Below, in pieces: positions 26,003 through 34,160 of a stretch of 46,059 bases of DNA. The DNA comes from Candidatus Merdivivens pullistercoris (lineage in GTDB: Bacteria > Bacteroidota > Bacteroidia > Bacteroidales > UBA932). The position numbers were made by a program, and so were the translations under genes. The DNA lies in NCBI GenBank assembly GCA_017694935.1, contig JADIME010000077.1, positions 1 to 46,059 on the forward strand, written 5' to 3'. Below the pieces are notes generated by a model. The model was not told the origin of the DNA. It ran no database searches and worked only from the letters and a program-made list of their open reading frames with translations. Position 1 is the stretch's first letter. Every line of letters starts with the position of its first letter.

Positions 26003-27214
26003 ATGAATTTTTCGATACCCCGCATTATTGGAGCGATAAAGGCTTTCTTGAAAAAGACGGTTGCTTTTCTCAAAAATATCAGCCTCACTGTATGGATTGT
26101 AATATTGGTCGTAATTGCAGGAGCGATTACGGCCATATGTCTGCTCACGAAGCCGGAGCCGGCCCCGCCGGTTTATCCTACGGTCGTGACTGAAACAGTG
26201 GGGACAAGCGATGTAGAGATATACGGCGAATATGTCGGCCGCATAAGGGCGCAGCAGTTTGTGGAAGTCAGGGCCCGTGTCGAAGGTTATCTGGAGCAGA
26301 TGCTTTTCGAGGAAGGCACTTATATTGAGAAAGGCCAGACATTGTTTATCATAGACCCGAGGCTGTACAGGGCGAGGGTGGACAAGGCAAAGGCACAGTT
26401 GAACAAGGACAAGGCTTTGGCGCTGAAGGCTGAAAGGGATTTGAACCGTATCCGCCCTCTATATGAGCAGAATGCGGCCAGCCAGCTCGACCTTGAAAAC
26501 GCGATAGCTTCATACGAGAGCGCGACTGCAGATGTGGAAATGAGCGAGGCGGATCTGGCACAGGCGCGTCTGGCATTGGAGTACACGGCCGTGCAGTCCC
26601 CTATATCGGGCCTTATTTCGGAGAGGAACGTGGATATAGGCACGCTTGTGGGGCCTGGCGGGCAGTCCTTGCTGGCCACGATAGTGAAGAGCGATACCGT
26701 AATGGTTGATTTCAGCATGACGGGTCTCGATTATCTGCGTTCACGCGCAAGGAATGTCAATCTCGGACAGAAGGACAGTACCAGGACATGGGATCCTTAT
26801 ATTACCATAACCCTTCCGGACAATACGGTGTATCCTTTGGAAGGAATCGTCGATTTTGCAGACCCTCAGGTAGACCCGAATACCGGGACATTCTCGGTAA
26901 GGGCGGAGATGCCCAATCCTGACAGGATCCTGCTTCCGGGACAGACTACAAGGGTGAAATTGCTTCTTGATGTGCGCGAGGACGCCGTGACTGTGCCTAA
27001 CAAGGCCATAGTGATAGAGAAAGGAGGGGCTTACATATTTGTCGTGCAGCCTGATGACGAAGTGGAGAAGCGTTTCATAGAACTCGGGCCTGAAGTCGGT
27101 AACAGAACTGTTGTGGAGCGCGGCTTGGTGGAGAATGAAAGAATCGTCACCGAAGGATTCCACAAACTTACGCACGGGCAGAAGGTCACAGTCGTAGAAC
27201 CTATTGAGGATTAG
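26003..27214 (+). CDS. RND efflux periplasmic adaptor (AcrA/MexA family)
   Basis: 403 aa from ATG 26003 (MNFSIPRIIGAIKAFLKK). A TTG start at 25967 is less likely. It is a membrane-fusion protein linking the inner-membrane pump to the outer-membrane channel. One N-terminal transmembrane segment (about 28-49) anchors it; no lipobox is present, unlike E. coli AcrA. VEVRARVEGYLEQMLFEEGTYIEKGQTLF is the first lipoyl half, a coiled-coil hairpin (about 120-200) follows, and SPISGLISERNVDIGTLVG is the second lipoyl half. LLPGQTTRVKLLL lies in the beta-barrel domain. Three bases separate it from the fused pump gene. Substrates cannot be predicted. Confidence 0.94.
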   Translation: MNFSIPRIIGAIKAFLKKTVAFLKNISLTVWIVILVVIAGAITAICLLTKPEPAPPVYPTVVTETVGTSDVEIYGEYVGRIRAQQFVEVRARVEGYLEQMLFEEGTYIEKGQTLFIIDPRLYRARVDKAKAQLNKDKALALKAERDLNRIRPLYEQNAASQLDLENAIASYESATADVEMSEADLAQARLALEYTAVQSPISGLISERNVDIGTLVGPGGQSLLATIVKSDTVMVDFSMTGLDYLRSRARNVNLGQKDSTRTWDPYITITLPDNTVYPLEGIVDFADPQVDPNTGTFSVRAEMPNPDRILLPGQTTRVKLLLDVREDAVTVPNKAIVIEKGGAYIFVVQPDDEVEKRFIELGPEVGNRTVVERGLVENERIVTEGFHKLTHGQKVTVVEPIED

Positions 27215-27217
27215 AGT

Positions 27218-30200
27218 ATGAAAGCTGATTTCTTTATAGACCGGCCGATATTTTCAGCGGTTATTTCCATAATAATCGTCATTGTCGGGTGTATCGGACT
27301 GATCATGCTTCCGGTAGACCAGTATCCGCAGATCATACCTCCCGTGGTGAGGGTCACCGCGTCCTATCCGGGCGCGAGCGCGCTTACCGTCTCGCAGGCT
27401 GTCGCGACCCCTATCGAGCAGGAGCTTAACGGTACCCCGGGCATGTTGTACATGGAGTCTTCGAGTACCAACACCGGCAGTTTTACATTGAATGTCACTT
27501 TCGACATTTCTTCCGACCCGGATCTTTCCGCTGTCGAGATTCAGAACAGGGTGAAGCTCGCGGAATCGAGGCTTCCCGCGGAAGTCGTCCAGGACGGTAT
27601 TTCCGTGGAAAAGCAGTCTTCAAGCAAGTTGATGACTGTCACGTTGCTTTCGAACGACCCTAAATTCGATGAAATATACCTTAGTAATTATGCCACTCTG
27701 AATGTTCTCGATATGTTGAGGCGCGTGCCGGGTGTCGGACGTGTCTCAAATGTCGGCAGCCGTTACTATGCGATGCAGATATGGGTGATGCCCGACAGGC
27801 TCGCGAGCCTCGGGCTAACTGTGCAGGACATACAGAAAGCATTGAAAGACCAGAACCGCGAAGCGGCGGCCGGGCAGCTCGGGCGCGCGCCATCCGACGG
27901 GGTGGAGATTACCGTGCCTATTACTACCCAGGGACGTCTTTCGACTGTGACGGATTTTGAAAACATAGTGCTTCGCGCCAATACCGACGGGGCCATAATC
28001 CGCATCAAGGATGTGGCTCGTGTGTCGCTTGAGGCCCAGTCGTATAATACAGAGAGCGGTATCAACGGGGGAAACGCCGCGGTGCTGGACGTGTATATGC
28101 TTCCCGGCGCCAACGCCATTGAAGTGGCCGAGAATGTAAAGGCCGAGATGGATGCTATCAGCAAGAATTTTCCGGACGGGATGTCTTACAATATCCCGTT
28201 CGACATGACACAGTACATTTCGCAGTCTATCCACCATGTGTACAGGACACTCTTCGAGGCTTTGCTCCTCGTGATTGTCGTCGTTTTCCTCTCATTGCAA
28301 AGCTGGAGGGCCACGCTCATCCCGATAGTGGCGGTACCTATTTCGCTTATCGGAACTTTCGGGGTGATGCTTGTCTTCGGCTTTACGTTGAACCTCATGA
28401 CGTTGTTGGGACTGATACTTGCCATCGGAATCGTGGTGGACGATGCCATAGTCGTGGTTGAGAATGTGGAAAGAATCATGGAAAAAGAAGGGCTTTCCCC
28501 GTATGAGGCTACGAAAAAGGCCATGGGAGGCCTTAGCGGCGCCTTGATAGCCACTTCCATGGTGCTTTGCGCGGTATTTGTCCCTGTCAGTTTCCTTTCC
28601 GGCATAACCGGACAACTTTACAGGCAGTTTACCATTACCATAGCGGTTTCTGTCATAATATCCACCGTCGTCGCATTGACGTTGAGCCCGGCGTTGTGCG
28701 CCATAGTGCTGAGGCATGGCCACGGAAAGAAGAACAGGTTTTTCCGTTATATAAATGTCATGCTGGCCAAGGGCAACAGGGCGTACGGACGCGGCATAAG
28801 GTGGGCTGTTTCGCATTCGAAGGCGATGCTGGCCTCGCTTGCCGCAATCATCGTAGCCATAGTCCTTTTCATGGAATTCATACCTTCGAGTTTCATTCCG
28901 GAAGAGGATCAGGGATACTTTACAGTGGAGTTGAGGCTGCCCGAGGGAGCCTCGATAGAGAGGACAAGGAAGGTGACCGAAAGGGCGATGGACTATCTTA
29001 TGTCAAATCCCAACATCGAATATGTGCTGAATGTAACCGGGTCGAGCCCGCGTACAGGTACGAATCAATCCGCGAGCCAGCTTACTGTCATAATGAAGCC
29101 GTGGAAGGAACGTGAGGAGCGGGACATAAGGGAAGTGATGGAGCAGGTGAGGTCGGAGTTTGAAAAATACCCTGAAAGCCGCGTGTTCCTGAGCACCCCT
29201 CCGGTGATTCCGGGAATGGGTTCTTCGGGAGGTTTCGAAATGGTTCTGGAGGCACGTGGCGATGCTTCATACGAGGACTTGCAAAGCGCGGTGGACACGA
29301 TGCTTTACTATGTGTCCCAACGCAAGGAACTTACCGGCGTGTCTTCCAATATGCAGGGTGACATACCCCAGCTGTATCTGGACGTAGACAGGGACAAGGC
29401 GCAGCTTCTCGGTGTCTCCATGTCGGACATCTTTTCTACCATGAAGGCTTTCACGGGTTCCGTGTATGTGAACGATTTCAACATGTTCAACCGTGTATAC
29501 AGGGTCTACATACAGGCGGATGCGCCTTACAGGGCTTACCGGGACAATCTTAATCTGTTTTTCGTAAGGGGCGCGAACGGTGTCATGCTTCCTGTGACCA
29601 CCCTCGGCAACACTTCATATACTACGGGGCCTGGTACGATTAAGAGATTCAACATGTTCAACTCGGCCACCATCTCCGGTTCCGCCGCACAGGGGGTCAG
29701 CTCGGGAGTTGCCATGGCCATCCTCGAGGACATAGCGGACGAGCATCTGCCTTCCAATATAGGAGTGGAGTGGAGCGGGCTTTCCTATCAGGAAAAGAAG
29801 GAAGGCGGTCAGACCGGTCTCATCCTCGGTCTTGCCCTGCTGTTCGTGTTCCTGTTCCTCGCCGCCCAGTATGAGAGCTGGTCTGTCCCGTTGGCCGTGC
29901 TGCTTTCGATGCCGGTGGCGGCCCTGGGAGCTTTCGTCGGGGTCTTCATATTCGGATATGACAGTAATATCTATTTCCAGATAGGTCTTGTGGTGCTGAT
30001 GGGACTTGTGGCGAAAAACGCCATCCTTATTGTCGAGTTTGCAAAGAAAGAAGTCGAGGCGGGCCATGAAATCGTGGATTCCGCGTTGCGTGCAGCCCAC
30101 ATGAGATTCAGGCCTATAGTCATGACATCGTTGGCCTTTATCCTTGGCATGCTGCCGTTGGTGTTCGCCAGCGGCCCGAGTTCCGAGAGCAGCCGCAACA

Positions 30201-31756
30201 TATCCCTCGGCCTGTTCTGCGGGATGATAGTGGCGATATTGATAGGCATCATCTTCGTGCCGTTCTTCTTCGTGATGATTTACAAGGCGAAGGAGAAACT
30301 TAAATCCAAGAGGCTCTCATTGAAGTTGAAGAATCCGGTTTCGAAAGGGGCGGCAATGCTTGCCGTTGTCCTTGCTGCCGGTATCGGGCTTTCTTCATGC
30401 TCGTCCATGAAACGATGCATAGATCCACAGCTCGACATGCCGCAGGAGATTGTCAAGGGATATACGGACTCCCTGACACTGGCCGACATGGAGTGGTGGA
30501 ACATCTATACGGATACTACTTTGACCAACCTCATAGAAAAGGTCCTTGAAAACAACAAGGACATATTGTCCGCGGCCGCCCGCGTGGAGGAAATGCGCAA
30601 TCTGTACAGAATAGACAATGCGTCGTTGTGGCCGTCTGTCGGGGCAAGGGCTTATGCAAACCGTGAGGAAATGAATTATGACGGTGAATCCAGAGTGGTG
30701 GATCCCGAAATCGGCCTGAAGCTGGAACTGGAATGGGAGATAGATCTGTGGGGTGCATTGCGCTGGGGCAGGAAGCAGGGCGTTTCCGAATATCTTTCGG
30801 CAGTGGAAGCCCAGAGGGCGATGGAGATGACGCTCGTGGCCGAAACTGCCAAGGCATATTTCGAACTCGTCGCTTTGGACAGGGAACTTGAAATAGTTAC
30901 CCATACTCTTGACACACGCCGTGAAGCCATACATCAGGCGCAGCTGAGATTCGAGGCCGGCCTGACTTCCGAGATACCATACCAGCAGGCAAAGGTCGAG
31001 CTTGCGAGCGCGGCTACCCTGATACCTGACCTTGAAACACGCATTGCCCAAAAGGAAAGCCAGATAGCCTTGCTTGCCGGCGAGTTTCCGGGCAAGGTGG
31101 AGCGCGAGAAGTCTTTCGCCAATATAGTGCTTCCAAAAGAAATCCCGGTCGGTCTGCCTTCCGAGCTGCTGTTGCGCCGTCCTGACATACGGATGGCCGA
31201 AAGGAACATGGATGCGGCGGAGGCCGCCGTGGGAATAGCCTGGGCGGACAGGTTCCCGCGTCTGGTTTTCAGCCTTTCGGGACCTCTTGAAAACAATTCA
31301 TTCGAGGGGCTTTTCAAGTCGCCGTATCTGTACATCCTCGGAAATCTGACTTCTCCGATATTTTCTTTCGGGAAGAAAAAAGCCAAGTACGAGGCGGAGA
31401 TAGCCGCTTTCGACCAGGCGCGGCTGGAATATGAGAAATGTGTGCTGGCGGCTTTCAAGGAGGTGAACGATGCGATAATCAACTATGACAACGCCCACCG
31501 CAGCGCGGGGTTGCAGCGCAGTTTCTTCGAGGCGACCGACAAATACCTTGAACTGGCCCGTCTCCGTTATATAAACGGGGATATCATGTACCTCGACCTT
31601 TTGGATGCCCAGAGGCAGTATTTCGATGCGGAAGTCAATTACAGCAATGCCATACTGAACGAGTACCTTGCTTTCGTGGAACTTTACAAGGCCCTCGGTG
31701 GCGGCTGGAACTATGTGCCGGTGAAGTTCGAAGACAAGGAAGAGGGAGAAATGTAG
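27218..31756 (+). CDS. RND efflux pump fused to a TolC/OprM-type outer-membrane lipoprotein
   Basis: One frame of 1512 aa. Residues 1-1046 are a full RND pump: FIDRPIFSAVISIII start, proton-relay Asp408/Asp409 (GIVVDDAIVVVENV), Lys933 (GLVAKNAIL) and a cytoplasmic end at KAKEKLKSKRLSLKLKN. Residues 1047-1512 are a full outer-membrane factor starting at Met1047 with a hydrophobic segment and lipobox (MLAVVLAAGIGLSSC, Cys1061), then the tandem OprM/NodT repeats (LRRPDIRMAERNMDAAEAAVG; LDLLDAQRQYFDAEVNYSNA). Separate genes are the rule. Either the chain is cleaved by signal peptidase II, or the second part is also translated from the internal ATG at 30356, which follows AAAGGGG. A missed stop through sequencing error cannot be excluded. 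Confidence 0.93.
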   Translation: MKADFFIDRPIFSAVISIIIVIVGCIGLIMLPVDQYPQIIPPVVRVTASYPGASALTVSQAVATPIEQELNGTPGMLYMESSSTNTGSFTLNVTFDISSDPDLSAVEIQNRVKLAESRLPAEVVQDGISVEKQSSSKLMTVTLLSNDPKFDEIYLSNYATLNVLDMLRRVPGVGRVSNVGSRYYAMQIWVMPDRLASLGLTVQDIQKALKDQNREAAAGQLGRAPSDGVEITVPITTQGRLSTVTDFENIVLRANTDGAIIRIKDVARVSLEAQSYNTESGINGGNAAVLDVYMLPGANAIEVAENVKAEMDAISKNFPDGMSYNIPFDMTQYISQSIHHVYRTLFEALLLVIVVVFLSLQSWRATLIPIVAVPISLIGTFGVMLVFGFTLNLMTLLGLILAIGIVVDDAIVVVENVERIMEKEGLSPYEATKKAMGGLSGALIATSMVLCAVFVPVSFLSGITGQLYRQFTITIAVSVIISTVVALTLSPALCAIVLRHGHGKKNRFFRYINVMLAKGNRAYGRGIRWAVSHSKAMLASLAAIIVAIVLFMEFIPSSFIPEEDQGYFTVELRLPEGASIERTRKVTERAMDYLMSNPNIEYVLNVTGSSPRTGTNQSASQLTVIMKPWKEREERDIREVMEQVRSEFEKYPESRVFLSTPPVIPGMGSSGGFEMVLEARGDASYEDLQSAVDTMLYYVSQRKELTGVSSNMQGDIPQLYLDVDRDKAQLLGVSMSDIFSTMKAFTGSVYVNDFNMFNRVYRVYIQADAPYRAYRDNLNLFFVRGANGVMLPVTTLGNTSYTTGPGTIKRFNMFNSATISGSAAQGVSSGVAMAILEDIADEHLPSNIGVEWSGLSYQEKKEGGQTGLILGLALLFVFLFLAAQYESWSVPLAVLLSMPVAALGAFVGVFIFGYDSNIYFQIGLVVLMGLVAKNAILIVEFAKKEVEAGHEIVDSALRAAHMRFRPIVMTSLAFILGMLPLVFASGPSSESSRNISLGLFCGMIVAILIGIIFVPFFFVMIYKAKEKLKSKRLSLKLKNPVSKGAAMLAVVLAAGIGLSSCSSMKRCIDPQLDMPQEIVKGYTDSLTLADMEWWNIYTDTTLTNLIEKVLENNKDILSAAARVEEMRNLYRIDNASLWPSVGARAYANREEMNYDGESRVVDPEIGLKLELEWEIDLWGALRWGRKQGVSEYLSAVEAQRAMEMTLVAETAKAYFELVALDRELEIVTHTLDTRREAIHQAQLRFEAGLTSEIPYQQAKVELASAATLIPDLETRIAQKESQIALLAGEFPGKVEREKSFANIVLPKEIPVGLPSELLLRRPDIRMAERNMDAAEAAVGIAWADRFPRLVFSLSGPLENNSFEGLFKSPYLYILGNLTSPIFSFGKKKAKYEAEIAAFDQARLEYEKCVLAAFKEVNDAIINYDNAHRSAGLQRSFFEATDKYLELARLRYINGDIMYLDLLDAQRQYFDAEVNYSNAILNEYLAFVELYKALGGGWNYVPVKFEDKEEGEM

Positions 31757-31776
31757 TATCTGGCCGATAACCATTC

Positions 31777-32403
31777 ATGGAGGAGCAACATTATATCCGG
31801 GTGATATTGTGCCTGTCGATTGTGGCGGCAGTGCTGGCCGTCGTGGCGGGCGTTTTCGTTGTGCGCTATATTGCCCTTCGCCGGAAAAACAGGGACGGCA
31901 AGTTCGTCAAATGGGCCATTTCCCGTATCGAAGCGGACAATGCCTTTTTATATAAGGTGCTGGGAAAGCCGTACGATAATAACCGGGGAGGGGATTTAAA
32001 GGATGAAGAAACCGTCTTTGTCCTGACAAAACGGTTGAAACTGTTGGACAAGGTCCTCGTTTCCGTGATTTCGGGCAATGCATCGTTAAATGGAGACGTG
32101 AGAAACGACCTGCTTTCATACGTGTCCGACAAGGACAAATTCATCCATGATACTTACCATCAGTACAAAAGACTGCATCCCCGTTTTGTCGCTTTTTTAA
32201 GGAGCAAAGGGCTTTCCGAGTGGGAAACAGGATACTGCTGCCTGTACGCCCTCGGGTTGCGCGGCAAGGATGTAGGCGCTTTTCTGGAACGCGGCGGGCA
32301 TTACAACATAGACAGCAGGATACGTCGCAAACTCGGTCTCGGCACCGAGGATGCCAACCTCGGCAATTATGTCCGCTCCCGCCTGAAAGAGCTGTCCGAT
32401 TAA
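31777..32403 (+). CDS. Membrane-anchored protein with LuxR-like HTH, sensor domain absent
   Basis: 208 aa. One N-terminal transmembrane helix (about 7-30) is followed by a charged segment, and then a C-terminal HTH region (about 145-205) with HPRFVAFLRSKGLSEWETGYCCLYALGLRGKDVGAFL and NIDSRIRRKLGLGTEDANL. That C-terminus is the one found at the end of long Bacteroidota TPR regulators; here the TPR sensor is missing. Twenty bases behind the efflux gene, it is probably co-transcribed and might regulate it (inference). Its last 49 bp, including the stop codon, are repeated at 33150-33198, on the far side of higBA. Confidence 0.8.
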   Translation: MEEQHYIRVILCLSIVAAVLAVVAGVFVVRYIALRRKNRDGKFVKWAISRIEADNAFLYKVLGKPYDNNRGGDLKDEETVFVLTKRLKLLDKVLVSVISGNASLNGDVRNDLLSYVSDKDKFIHDTYHQYKRLHPRFVAFLRSKGLSEWETGYCCLYALGLRGKDVGAFLERGGHYNIDSRIRRKLGLGTEDANLGNYVRSRLKELSD

Positions 32404-32405
32404 AC
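32355..32405 (+). repeat. 51-bp direct repeat, left copy (attachment-site-like)
   Basis: This copy contains the last 16 codons and stop of the HTH gene. It matches 33150-33200 at 50 of 51 positions (one T/C change, Tyr to His in that frame). Together the two copies bracket exactly the 744-bp higBA unit, an arrangement like attL/attR of elements that integrate into a gene's 3' end and regenerate it. Confidence 0.92.
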
Positions 32406-32413
32406 GGATTCCG

Positions 32414-32749
32414 TCAAAGTACGGCAGCCGCCTTGCGGATGTTTTCCAAAATGGCCGTCAGTTTGCTATCGTGCCGGGCGGCCTGCATGTCGTAATCGGA
32501 TTGTAAACCGCGCCAAATGTCTGCTGATATTCCTGTCGCCGCCTCGATTTTCAATGCCGTGTCGATGGTTATCGGACGTTTTCCGTTTATTATTTCATTG
32601 AATGCGGTATATGGCATTCCGATTATTGCAGCGAATCTCCTTTGCGATATTCCTCGGGCGTCCAACTCGTCTTTCAGCATTTCGCCAGGATGTATAGGGA
32701 TGGATGGTTGTAGCTCGTCCGGCCTATAAATTCTTTTTGCTGTTTCCAT
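32414..32749 (-). CDS. higA: HigA-family antitoxin (XRE HTH)
   Basis: 111 aa. IHPGEMLKDELDARGISQRRFA and AIIGMPYTAFNEIINGKRPITIDTALKIEAATG are the signature of HigA-type antitoxins of the 'addiction module antidote' family. LQSDYDMQAAR near the end is also typical. It binds and neutralises HigB, and normally represses the operon. It lies 7 bp behind the toxin gene in the toxin-first order characteristic of hig modules, and 10 bp from the convergent HTH gene. Confidence 0.94.
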   Translation of the reverse strand: METAKRIYRPDELQPSIPIHPGEMLKDELDARGISQRRFAAIIGMPYTAFNEIINGKRPITIDTALKIEAATGISADIWRGLQSDYDMQAARHDSKLTAILENIRKAAAVL

Positions 32750-32756
32750 GATCGAA

Positions 32757-33074
32757 TTATTTGTAATGGTTGCTTATTTCCAACAATCGGCATATTGTTA
32801 CTATTTGCTCGCCCATGACGTTCCTTACGGTAAATTCAAGACGGTATTGCAGGTTTATCCTGACGGATGAAATGCCTTTTTTCTCGCCTTGGAGAACCTC
32901 GTAATTCAAGGATCGGATTGGAAAAAGTTGCTCGACACTGCTTGCCCGTTTAAGGAACATCACGCATTTTCTGTAGCCCCTTATTATTTCGGGTTGGTAG
33001 CGGTGTTTCTTGTCGCTTGCGCGGCCTTGCTCGAACAATTCGCGCAGGTAGTCTTTATCGAACTCTATTAGCAT
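32757..33074 (-). CDS. higB: HigB-type toxin (RelE/ParE superfamily mRNA interferase)
   Basis: 105 aa, RelE fold: YRKCVMFLKRASSVEQLF helix, LNYEVLQGEKKGISSVRINLQYRLEFTV strands, ending VTICRLLEISNHYK. R in VRINLQYRLEF and the C-terminal H(Y)K are in positions used for ribosome-dependent mRNA cleavage in this family. First gene of the operon, with a strong promoter and a palindrome 20-60 bp upstream. Chromosomal hig modules can stabilise DNA or respond to stress; the flanking repeats point to acquisition as a unit. Confidence 0.92.
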   Translation of the reverse strand: MLIEFDKDYLRELFEQGRASDKKHRYQPEIIRGYRKCVMFLKRASSVEQLFPIRSLNYEVLQGEKKGISSVRINLQYRLEFTVRNVMGEQIVTICRLLEISNHYK

Positions 33075-33095
33075 AATGCCTTCTTATTGTTAATG

Positions 33096-33126
33096 CAAAG
33101 ATATGTCTTTTTGATGTATTCACAAA
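33096..33126 (-). promoter_or_regulatory. higBA promoter
   Basis: On the minus strand TTTG (33126-33123) is followed after exactly 19 bp (33122-33104) by TATCTTTG (33103-33096), a near-ideal Bacteroidota promoter. The start would be near 33089, about 15 bp before the higB ATG. Confidence 0.8.
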
Positions 33127-33136
33127 AAAAGTGAAT
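33118..33136. promoter_or_regulatory. Probable HigA operator
   Basis: ATTCAC (33118-33123) and GTGAAT (33131-33136), separated by seven A residues, form an inverted repeat overlapping the -33 element of the higBA promoter. Antitoxins of this family bind such palindromes in their own promoter, so this is the expected autoregulation site. Assignment is by position and symmetry only. Confidence 0.6.
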
Positions 33137-33149
33137 GTAATTTATTCTT

Positions 33150-33200
33150 CAACCTCGGCAATCATGTCCGCTCCCGCCTGAAAGAGCTGTCCGATTAAAC
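33150..33200 (+). repeat. 51-bp direct repeat, right copy (attachment-site-like)
   Basis: The second copy of the HTH gene's 3' end (NLGNHVRSRLKELSD and stop) with no reading frame in front of it. It differs at one base of 51 from 32355-32405. Nothing else of the HTH gene is found here, so it is a leftover or duplicated target, not a second gene. Confidence 0.92.
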
Positions 33201-33290
33201 ATTTTCAGGCAAGGTTAAACTTTTGAAGTGAAGATTTTTCCAATGCGCTGATTCTCATGGTGCATTTTATGAAGATATTAAACTTTTTAT

Positions 33291-33321
33291 TTTGAGTGAA
33301 ACACTGCATTGATTAACTTTG
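33291..33321 (+). promoter_or_regulatory. Promoter of the small membrane protein / beta-barrel genes
   Basis: TTTG (33291-33294), 19 bp, TAACTTTG (33314-33321): a full match to the consensus. The start would be near 33328, 24 bp before the ATG at 33352. A degraded version (TTTAACTTTCAAAAAATTG, around 34138) lies before the second gene copy. Confidence 0.75.
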
Positions 33322-33351
33322 AAAAGTTTAATCTTCTAAAAATCGAGAATA

Positions 33352-33558
33352 ATGAATAAAATGTCAGACGGAGTTAAACAACTCATTTGGATTGTCGTGT
33401 TTTTCATTATCGACATTCTCCTGCTTATGGGAATGTTCTATGTCTGTGAAGAGTGGCTGTCTATACAGAACACCACTTGGAAAATAATCATCAGCTGCAT
33501 CGTGGCTACGCCGATAAGCCAGTATGTGACAAATAAAATCATGAAACTCATAAAATAG
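33352..33558 (+). CDS. Small two-helix membrane protein (intact copy)
   Basis: 68 aa: MNKMSDGVKQLIWIVVFFII begins with a first hydrophobic helix (about 10-30), followed by a CEEWLSIQNTTWK loop and a second helix (about 44-60, IIISCIVATPISQYVTNKI). No domain recognised. A strong promoter lies directly upstream and the beta-barrel gene follows after 14 bp, so the two are co-transcribed. A second copy (34161-34365) lies on the other side of the beta-barrel gene with a frameshift, so the pair arose by duplication. The repeated N-terminus MNKMSDGV supports the start. Confidence 0.8.
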   Translation: MNKMSDGVKQLIWIVVFFIIDILLLMGMFYVCEEWLSIQNTTWKIIISCIVATPISQYVTNKIMKLIK

Positions 33559-33572
33559 CAATATCGAAAGTT

Positions 33573-34130
33573 ATGAATAAGAATTTTTTAAAATCGATAT
33601 TGTTGTCGGGACTGATATTGTTCCCGGCAATGCTCGCCGCGCAGGAAAAGGATGGCGGTGTCGCTTTCAAGAGGTGGGAGAACACATTGGAGGCCGGACT
33701 GAATACGAATTTTTCCGAGTCCTCCCCTTATGCCGTGGCGGACTTCTCGATAGGACTCAAATATTGGTTCAATGACAGATGGGGTTTCGGATTCGATCTC
33801 ACCGGTGTCGCTCCATACGGCTTTTTGGACAGATCGAAGTCTTTTTCTTCAGTCATAGATCTTGGGCTGGCCGGGGCTTTCAGGATAATATCCAAACCCC
33901 GCAGCCGTCTTGATCTGAATGTCGGCGTGGGCAGTGCCGTGCTTGCCTATTCAAAGAGCGACTATAACCTGTATTGCGACTGTGCGCTCCGGCTCGGTTT
34001 CCTGCATGACAGGGCAGCGCGTGTAAACCCGTATGTCAGTCTGGGCGTTTCCTACCGTCACCCTTACCGGACGGACTTGTTCAATGACAAAGTGATGATG
34101 TCGGTAGGAATAGGGATGTGGCTGAAATGA
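33573..34130 (+). CDS. Small outer-membrane beta-barrel protein
   Basis: 185 aa with a signal peptide (ending MLAAQ). Alternating hydrophobic strands with aromatic girdle residues are visible: NTLEAGLNTNF, YAVADFSIGLKYWF, GFGFDLTGVAPYGFL, RLDLNVGVGSAVLAY, ALRLGFLHD, VNPYVSLGVSYRHPY, and the C-terminal MMSVGIGMWLK. This is the pattern of an eight-strand OmpA-like or porin-like barrel without a periplasmic domain. It lies between the intact and frameshifted copies of a two-helix membrane protein, perhaps a functional unit. Function unknown. Confidence 0.75.
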   Translation: MNKNFLKSILLSGLILFPAMLAAQEKDGGVAFKRWENTLEAGLNTNFSESSPYAVADFSIGLKYWFNDRWGFGFDLTGVAPYGFLDRSKSFSSVIDLGLAGAFRIISKPRSRLDLNVGVGSAVLAYSKSDYNLYCDCALRLGFLHDRAARVNPYVSLGVSYRHPYRTDLFNDKVMMSVGIGMWLK

Positions 34131-34160
34131 AGCTGTTTAACTTTCAAAAAATTGAAAACA

